A stretch of DNA of 64,000 nucleotides from NCBI GenBank assembly GCA_023443515.1, contig JAEZUC010000094.1:10550-74549 (forward strand), in the 5' to 3' direction. This stretch comes from Bacillota bacterium. Lineage in GTDB: Bacteria; Bacillota; Clostridia; Acetivibrionales; DSM-1351. The notes below the pieces were generated by a model, which did no database searches, was not told the origin of the DNA, and worked only from the letters and a program-made list of their open reading frames with translations. Position numbers and translations under genes: made by a program. Shown one piece after another: positions 57,868-64,000 of the stretch (positions within the stretch are counted from its first letter, which is position 1; each line of letters starts with the position of its first letter).

Positions 57868-60800
57868 TTTGATCCTCCAGTGAACTCAGACGGTCAAGTG
57901 CATTATCTATACTCATTTCGCCCTTGGAAACCATATCAAAGAGATCGAATATATCTTCATTTATGTTATTTTCTTCGTTCAAATCCAGTTCATTGCTTTT
58001 GCCGGCCTTTTTACTTTCAAAACCCGATAAGTATTCTGCCATTTTTGCTATGGTGGGATAGGCAAATATGTCAGCAACGCTTATCTTTTGTGAGAATTCT
58101 TCCTTTAGCCTTTCATGTATACCTGCTGCCAGAATAGAATCTCCTCCCATTTCGAAGAAATTGTCATATATGCTCAATTGTTTGTAGCCTAAAACACTCC
58201 CCCAAATTCCTGCAATTTTTCTTTCAGCCTCACTATATTCTCCACTGCTTTTTCCTGTCAGTGTAAGCTCCTGCTTGTGGCTTTTTTCAGGTAATATCGT
58301 CGTATTCTTTTGGTGGGCGTCAATTTTTTCTTTTAATTCCGGGGAAAGATTGAAGGGTAAAAAACCCTCCAATTTAAATAAAGATGCATCAATATTCAGC
58401 TCTCCTGCAATAACCTTCGGAAGGTTCAGACAGATTGCTTCGTCAAAAGCCTTTAGTGCTAAGGCCTGTGGCAGTACTTTGAATATGTGCTTTTCCTCAA
58501 AAGTCTTTTTGTCCCCGATTGAATCACTTCTGTACCAAGGAGCCCAATCTAAAGCCATATATTTTGTTACTGAAGTTTTCCTTTTACATGAATAGGCATC
58601 CAAATAGCAATTAGCTGCAGTATAGTGACTGCTTCCTCTTCCACCTATAAGTGTAATGGCTGATGAAAACATAATGAAAAAGTCTAGATTATCCTCCTGA
58701 GTCATTTTATCCAACAGCCATGTGCCTCTCAGCTTGGGCTTCAAAACTTCCCTGAAGGTCTCCTCAGTTTCTTCTCCGATTATTCTTCCTGTCATATTTG
58801 CACCAACTCCGGCACAATGGATTATTCCGTTGATCCTGCCGTATTTATTCCTGATAGTTTTCAACACCTCAGATAGCTCTTTTTCTGCGGATATATCCGC
58901 AGTGTAGTAGGCAACCTTGCCGTTGAGCTTTTGCAGTTTCTCCATAGCTTCCAATTTCCCGGAAAGTGCCGTATCCCGGCCATTACTTACAATATGCTCC
59001 CAATATTCCCGTTCAGGTAGTTGGGTACGCCCAATCAATATAATGTTTGCATAATTTCTTTCTGACATATGAACCGCCAGTTTTATTCCTATATCACCCA
59101 GTCCGCCTGTTATCACGTATGTTCCATTTTCCTTTAAGGAAATATTGCTCTTTTGCACCTTTTCCTTTTGGATACTCTGCAATTGTTCTATATACCTCTT
59201 GCCGTTGCGATAGGCAACTTTGAAATACTTCTTTTCAGATCGTATCTCCTTTATAATGCTTTCATAAGGCGTTGCTTTATCTGCTTCAATACACCTGCTA
59301 CTAAAACCCGGATATTCAAAGGGCAGTACCATTCCTACCCCTGTTATGGCAGAATCCTCAGGAAAAATATCTTCATTTTCTGTAATATTGTTAACAGGAA
59401 GTGAAACAAGAACAAATTCCACCTTTTGTCCTGCACACTTTCTGCCAAAAGCCATAGCAAACCTGAAAAAGCCGTACAGACCGTCATCCAGATTATTTTC
59501 AAACTCCTCCGGACTGTTTATCTCAGTCTCCTTGTCCCGTGGTGTCAGATATAAAACTCGAGTTATCTTATCATAGGGTAGTACGTCCAATAACTTTTCA
59601 TAACTTCCTTGTGTGTTCACGCATTCATAGCAATTCTTCCCCAAGTCCTTGAATTCAGTGCCTTTAATAACTTGTACTAGCTGGTCTCCGCTTTCTTGTA
59701 GCCCTTTGACAATACTGTCATAGAATTGGCATCTCTCACCTAATATCAGAATTGTCCCTCTTTCAACCAATTCTGTCGTTTCAATAGCGGGCTCATCGTG
59801 AATCCAAACATTTTCATACAGGATATCCTGACTTTGCACCATGCTCTCTGCAGAATGCGGAATTTCTACCCAACATCTGTTTTTTTCGAAGGGATATGCA
59901 GGTAGGCTTATTTTTCTCCGGCCTTCTCCTGTATACAGTCTTTCCCACTCAATCTCCGCACCCCTTGTATAAAGTTCCATTAATTCCTGCAGTAGTTCCT
60001 GTCTGTGTTTATTTAATGAGAATTCTTCTATTTTTGCCTTGGCACTGTTTGTACTCTCTCTGATCTCTCTATCGGTAAAATCAAATTCGCCTGTCCTGGG
60101 TCTGTCTTTATCTATCATGAAATAAGCACCGTAATATATCCGGGCATCTTCGAAGCTATGAGTTTCGCTATTCAGAAAGCGTTTCAGCTTTAAAAGCAAC
60201 TCCTCCAAGCTGTCTGCAAGTATTGACAACCTGTAATTGTAATGCTCCCTACCGGTATTGGCAGTGTAACAAATGTTGTGAAAAGCATTTTCTTTACAAG
60301 ACCCCAGATAGCCTATGTATTCAGCCACCAGAGTCATCAAGGCCCTTTGACTTCTGGCTGAGACAGTAAACACTCCTGTTTCAGAATCTTGGAATATTTT
60401 ATGTTCCCGTAGTTCGGGGGCTTCTTCAAGTATAATATGACTGTTTGTTCCACTTATACCGAAGGAGCTAACCCCGCATCTTCTTTTGTCTCCTGAGCAT
60501 TCCCATTCAGCTGTCTTATCTGCAACATAAACGGGAGAATCTATAAAATCAATTTCTGCGTTAGGTTTAAAGAAATGAAGGGTTTTAGGTATAGTTTTAT
60601 GTTTCAGGGAAAGCACTGCTTTTACAAAACCCAGAATTCCGGCTGCACTGTCTAAATGACCGAAATTTGATTTGGCAGACCCAACTGCACAAAAGCCGGT
60701 TCTGTTTGTAAACCTTCCAAACGCCTTTTTTATCCCTTCAATCTCTATCGGATCACCAAGTCTGGTTCCTGTGCCATGTGCCTCTATGTAGGATATAGTT

Positions 60801-61759
60801 TCAGGATTTATGCCTGCATCCTCCCATGCCTTTGTTATTACACTTTCCTGAGCACTTGCACTTGGAGCGGTAAGCCCCAGTGAGCTCCCGTCGCTGTTTA
60901 TTGCACTTCCCTTTATAACCGCATATATGTTATCCATATCCAAAATGGCTTTGCTCAAAGGCTTCAGCATCACCGCAAGAACGCCTTCACCTGTGCCTGT
61001 TCCATCGGAATCAAAATCAAATGTTTTAGTCCTTCCGTCAGAAGAAGAAGTCCCTATATCTGTTTGTTTTACGGGCAGTATATGAAGTTGGATTCCTCCT
61101 GCAATTGCCATATCACATTCACCGTTTATTAATGACCTGCATGCAAGATGAACTGCTACCAGAGAAGATGAGCATGTAGTATCTATCAGCATGGTGGGCC
61201 CTTTCAGGTTCAGTATATATGAAATTCTGCCTGCAATTACAGGTCGCAAATTCCCTACCGCAGCGGCCGATATTGACTGGGGCTCCACTTTTGAAAGCAT
61301 TTCCTTATAATCACAATCGGCTCCACAGCCAAGAAATATACCCGTATTGGTATCCTTTATCTTATTTCCCCCATATCCCGCATCTTGAATAGCCTTCCAT
61401 GCCACTTCCAAAAACAGTCTTTGATTGGGGTCCATCAAGCCGGCTTCTTTGGGAGATAGTTTAAAAAAACCGTAATCAAATTTATCAACCTCTTTTATGA
61501 AGGCGGCCTGTCCGAATGTTTTTTGGGACTCTCCGTTACTTATAAAATCCAAATAGGCAGTTATGTCCGTTTTTCTTTCCTCGGGAATTTCTCTCACACA
61601 ATCCACGCCAGCTTTTAAGTTTTGCCATAGTTCGTCCACTGTTTCAGCCTTTGAAAGCTTGACTGCAATACCAATTACAGCAATATCCTTGCAGGATATT
61701 TCCTCTATAGTGTTATTCATTTTCTTGCTACCAAGCTTAATTTCACTAAAGTCCAACAT
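57860..61759 (-). CDS. P2: trans-AT PKS module KS-KR-ACP
   Basis: A 1299-residue single-module subunit. A 24-residue linker without the usual helical docking pair precedes the KS. The KS active site is DTTCSSSL (Thr where the other five KS have Ala), with EAHGTGT and NFGHL intact. There is no AT and no DH. The KR has GGLGDIG near 886 (Asp in place of the third Gly) and Tyr in SHYTAAN, so it should still be active and leave a hydroxyl. The ACP serine is in MGGDSIL near 1204. The last 35 residues form a helical tail (IFDLFDMVSKGEMSIDNALD) that fits the docking helices at the start of P3. AAAGGA lies seven bases before the ATG. It would extend the predicted tyrosyl unit delivered by P1. Confidence 0.93.
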   Translation of the reverse strand: MLDFSEIKLGSKKMNNTIEEISCKDIAVIGIAVKLSKAETVDELWQNLKAGVDCVREIPEERKTDITAYLDFISNGESQKTFGQAAFIKEVDKFDYGFFKLSPKEAGLMDPNQRLFLEVAWKAIQDAGYGGNKIKDTNTGIFLGCGADCDYKEMLSKVEPQSISAAAVGNLRPVIAGRISYILNLKGPTMLIDTTCSSSLVAVHLACRSLINGECDMAIAGGIQLHILPVKQTDIGTSSSDGRTKTFDFDSDGTGTGEGVLAVMLKPLSKAILDMDNIYAVIKGSAINSDGSSLGLTAPSASAQESVITKAWEDAGINPETISYIEAHGTGTRLGDPIEIEGIKKAFGRFTNRTGFCAVGSAKSNFGHLDSAAGILGFVKAVLSLKHKTIPKTLHFFKPNAEIDFIDSPVYVADKTAEWECSGDKRRCGVSSFGISGTNSHIILEEAPELREHKIFQDSETGVFTVSARSQRALMTLVAEYIGYLGSCKENAFHNICYTANTGREHYNYRLSILADSLEELLLKLKRFLNSETHSFEDARIYYGAYFMIDKDRPRTGEFDFTDREIRESTNSAKAKIEEFSLNKHRQELLQELMELYTRGAEIEWERLYTGEGRRKISLPAYPFEKNRCWVEIPHSAESMVQSQDILYENVWIHDEPAIETTELVERGTILILGERCQFYDSIVKGLQESGDQLVQVIKGTEFKDLGKNCYECVNTQGSYEKLLDVLPYDKITRVLYLTPRDKETEINSPEEFENNLDDGLYGFFRFAMAFGRKCAGQKVEFVLVSLPVNNITENEDIFPEDSAITGVGMVLPFEYPGFSSRCIEADKATPYESIIKEIRSEKKYFKVAYRNGKRYIEQLQSIQKEKVQKSNISLKENGTYVITGGLGDIGIKLAVHMSERNYANIILIGRTQLPEREYWEHIVSNGRDTALSGKLEAMEKLQKLNGKVAYYTADISAEKELSEVLKTIRNKYGRINGIIHCAGVGANMTGRIIGEETEETFREVLKPKLRGTWLLDKMTQEDNLDFFIMFSSAITLIGGRGSSHYTAANCYLDAYSCKRKTSVTKYMALDWAPWYRSDSIGDKKTFEEKHIFKVLPQALALKAFDEAICLNLPKVIAGELNIDASLFKLEGFLPFNLSPELKEKIDAHQKNTTILPEKSHKQELTLTGKSSGEYSEAERKIAGIWGSVLGYKQLSIYDNFFEMGGDSILAAGIHERLKEEFSQKISVADIFAYPTIAKMAEYLSGFESKKAGKSNELDLNEENNINEDIFDLFDMVSKGEMSIDNALDRLSSLEDQNG

Positions 61760-61777
61760 ATGGAATTCCTTTCTACT

Positions 61778-62344
61778 CTATTTGTCACACATAAGCTCTA
61801 CAAGCTCAATGTACTGGTTAAACATCTCAAAGGCCTTGTTCTTCTGAATTTTTCCCCCATTATATTCAAAGGAAAGTGTCATACCGTCAGTATCCTTTAT
61901 ATATTGAAGAATTATATCGTATTTTTTAATTAGACCTGTATCTGAGGTCATAAGACTTTTATTGTATATAAGCGGGCAGATGGAATAGTCTGTATTCTTG
62001 ATATCAAGTTTTTCAATGTCACTGACGTCATAAGAATGACCATTGTTTTCTTTGCATCTGTCACCCACTAATAAATACAGCCCAGAGAAGTTCTTTACTT
62101 GTGAAATATCAATTTCCATATCGACAATTCTATCAGGTGAACACATAACCTGAATTGAAACCTGTTCAGTTCCGGCAGCCTGTGACAGTAAATAAACATA
62201 TGCTGCTATGAAAATAGTATATACATCAACCTTTTCACGGTGTGAAATCTCATTTAGCTTGTTTGCTGTTTCCTCATCCAGTCTTATTCTGAAAACTGAG
62301 TTTGGAATACTTGAATTTTTATTGGTCATAAAGTCTTGTGGTAT
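61778..62344 (-). other. Half-condensation tail of P1 (last 188 residues)
   Basis: The segment starts at IPQDFM, in the position of LPxDYxRP in full C domains, and continues with a helix (IFIAAYVYLLSQAAG) matching the C-lobe. No HHxxxDG precedes it. It directly follows the PCP and ends the protein, as in P3 and P5. Confidence 0.68.
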
Positions 62345-64000
62345 CTTTATGGATCCAACAGTCAATTTTGTATCAGGTTGATTATCATCATGCTTTGTCA
62401 ATAGCACAGCCAGCTTTGAAACGGTAGAATTATCAAACAGGTCGGTAATTTTAGCTTTTCCGGGATAGATTTTTTCCAACTTTGCGTGAACCTGCATCAA
62501 GAGAATTGAATTGCCTCCCAGATCAAAAAAGTTATCATTTCTGCCGATATAATCTTTGTCCAGAACCTGCTTCCATATTTCAGCTACCAGCGTTTCCACT
62601 GAATTATCGGGTGGCTGGTATGAAGCAGCTTTGTTGTCCGGCTCTGAAATCTCCCGAAGTGCCTTCCTGTCCAGTTTACCGTTTTGCGTAAACGGCAGTT
62701 TGTCTACAAAAATGAATTGGGTCGGCACCATGTAGTCTGGAAGTTCTTCTTGCAGAAATGAACGCAGCGTTGATATCTGTAGCTCCTTCTCAGCTGCAAT
62801 GTATGCACATAGATATTTGCTGCCATCTCCATTTTCTTTGTCAATTACAGCAGCTTGCTTTATTGAGCTGTGCTTTATCAGCCTGGCCTCAATTTCACCC
62901 AGTTCTATTCTGAAGCCTCGTATTTTTACCTGATGATCTATTCTTCCAATGTATTCAATATTTCCGTCAGGCAGCCATTTACCCGAATCACCTGTTTTGT
63001 ACATAATCTTTCCGCGTTCAAACGGATCAGGCACAAATTTTTGTTGTGTCAGCTCAGGTCTATTAAGGTAGCCTCTTGCCACGCCCTCTCCTGACAAACA
63101 TATCTCACCGGGCACTCCTATCGGCATGGGTTGATTGTATTTATTTAAAATATATACCCTTGTGTTTGCTATCGGACGGCCTATAAGAATATTTTCAGCT
63201 TTCTGTAAATTTCTGAATACCGTGGAAGCAACACTGTTCTCTGTGGGGCCGTATTCATTCACCAACTCCAGGTCTTCTTTTTTCTGTAAACTCTTGGTGA
63301 CTAGTTTAGCCGGAACTTTTTCTCCTGCCAATGTTACAACCTTCAGACTTTCCATATCATTACTGCTCAGATAATCCTGTATAGCCGAATATAACGTGGG
63401 AACACATATGAAATGGGTTATTTTTTTCCCCACTATATGTTCTTTTATTCTATTCAGATTTATTACTTCTATATCATCCGGAAGAACAACCATAGCCCCG
63501 GATACGATGGGAGTGAAAAAACTGGTCACAAATCCGTCAAAGCAGTGGGAAAACAACTGTAATACAGCATCTTTTTCATCCATGCCATATTCGGCTTTTC
63601 TCCACTGTATTGTATTAGTAATACTTTTGTGCTCTACCATTACTCCTTTTGGTTTTCCCGTAGAGCCGGAAGTATATATAATGTATGCAAGATCATTATC
63701 ACTGTTTAGTTTATCAAGATTGCTACTGTCACCTTTATACAGCCCACAATCATCAATATCTATTGTTGTTATATCTGTCCCTGTTTTACTTATCAGATGG
63801 CTTTGGCACAGCAATATATCGGCACCGCTGTCTTCAAGAATATTACGCAGCCTCTCAACAGGGTATCCCGCGTCTATGGGCAGGTATGCACCTCCTGATT
63901 TTAGAATTCCAATAATTCCAATAACCATTTCAATGGAGCTGTTTGCCATAATTCCCACTATGGTTTCCCTTTTCACACCTGCATTTCTTAAATGCCTTGC
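61778..64000 (-). CDS. P1: NRPS C-terminal part A(Tyr)-PCP-halfC (runs off right edge)
   Basis: The minus-strand frame is open to the window edge, so this is the C-terminal part of a larger NRPS; an internal Met near 63976 is not the start. The visible part begins inside an A domain just before GIMANSS and contains YTSGSTGKPKG. Its specificity residues read DGTITAEVAK, identical to a classical tyrosine code. The PCP serine follows in LGGNSIL. The last 188 residues are a half-condensation tail from IPQDFM onward. The next subunit, P2, begins with a KS, so the tyrosyl thioester (or a chain ending in it) is passed to a polyketide module. Whether earlier modules or a loading domain precede it cannot be seen. 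Confidence 0.92.
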   Translation of the reverse strand, partial: ARHLRNAGVKRETIVGIMANSSIEMVIGIIGILKSGGAYLPIDAGYPVERLRNILEDSGADILLCQSHLISKTGTDITTIDIDDCGLYKGDSSNLDKLNSDNDLAYIIYTSGSTGKPKGVMVEHKSITNTIQWRKAEYGMDEKDAVLQLFSHCFDGFVTSFFTPIVSGAMVVLPDDIEVINLNRIKEHIVGKKITHFICVPTLYSAIQDYLSSNDMESLKVVTLAGEKVPAKLVTKSLQKKEDLELVNEYGPTENSVASTVFRNLQKAENILIGRPIANTRVYILNKYNQPMPIGVPGEICLSGEGVARGYLNRPELTQQKFVPDPFERGKIMYKTGDSGKWLPDGNIEYIGRIDHQVKIRGFRIELGEIEARLIKHSSIKQAAVIDKENGDGSKYLCAYIAAEKELQISTLRSFLQEELPDYMVPTQFIFVDKLPFTQNGKLDRKALREISEPDNKAASYQPPDNSVETLVAEIWKQVLDKDYIGRNDNFFDLGGNSILLMQVHAKLEKIYPGKAKITDLFDNSTVSKLAVLLTKHDDNQPDTKLTVGSIKIPQDFMTNKNSSIPNSVFRIRLDEETANKLNEISHREKVDVYTIFIAAYVYLLSQAAGTEQVSIQVMCSPDRIVDMEIDISQVKNFSGLYLLVGDRCKENNGHSYDVSDIEKLDIKNTDYSICPLIYNKSLMTSDTGLIKKYDIILQYIKDTDGMTLSFEYNGGKIQKNKAFEMFNQYIELVELMCDK

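Overview
The window looks like a low-GC, AT-rich Gram-positive genome, most likely an anaerobic plant-fibre-degrading member of the Clostridia (Ruminiclostridium/Clostridium type). The basis is strong AGGAGG-type ribosome sites, frequent TTG starts, a cytoplasmic GH51 arabinofuranosidase beside a sugar ABC transporter, and very large thiotemplate genes. The species assignment is inference. All positions are window coordinates.

Left part (1-4200) is hemicellulose sugar uptake and use. On the minus strand lie a YtfQ-like sugar-binding lipoprotein and the start of its ABC ATPase, separated by an attenuator-like hairpin. An ArsR-type regulator (minus) diverges from a GH51 alpha-L-arabinofuranosidase (plus), with a good promoter and an inverted repeat between them. 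A 15-bp-stem terminator at 4161-4198 closes this part. No gap between genes exceeds 200 bases.

The remainder (4215-64000, all minus strand, gaps under 60 bases or overlaps) is one operon-like hybrid trans-AT polyketide / non-ribosomal peptide cluster that runs off the right edge. In transcription order: P1 (61778-64000, partial NRPS: A-PCP-halfC, predicted Tyr); P2 (57860-61759: KS-KR-ACP); P3 (50338-57867: KS-KR-ACP-C-A-PCP-halfC); P4 (44302-50322: KS-DH-KR-ACP-C); a PP-loop ATP pyrophosphatase; P5 (30540-43127: halfC-A-PCP-C-A-PCP-C-A-PCP-C-A-PCP-halfC); a trans-acting malonyltransferase; a B12-binding radical SAM enzyme of the RiPP-maturation type; P6 (16275-27362: KS-DH-KR-ACP-C-A-PCP-C-A-PCP); P7 (11394-16232: KS-DH-KR-ACP); P8 (6547-11397: KS-KR-ACP plus a C-terminal BtrH-like cysteine acyltransferase domain); a free ACP; and two enzymes resembling GriH and GriI, which make 3-amino-4-hydroxybenzoate. 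No PKS module contains an AT domain and no thioesterase is seen.

Working model (inference): the chain starts at or upstream of Tyr, passes six ketide extensions and seven further adenylation modules (two with clear Gly codes, one Gln-like, one lacking the normal Asp235), and is released by the BtrH-like domain onto an acceptor, possibly 3-amino-4-hydroxybenzoate made by the last two genes. The PP-loop enzyme and the radical SAM enzyme are candidates for thioamide or amide formation and for C-methylation or other radical tailoring. The subunit junctions fall into three visible classes. Three NRPS ends carry a 188-192-residue half-condensation tail facing a KS with a short N-terminal linker. 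Three junctions use paired helical docking segments. One junction (P4/P5) ends in a short acidic-aromatic tail that is repeated on the PP-loop enzyme. The half-C tails, the shared tail, the BtrH-type release domain and the aminohydroxybenzoate genes are the most unusual parts of the window.
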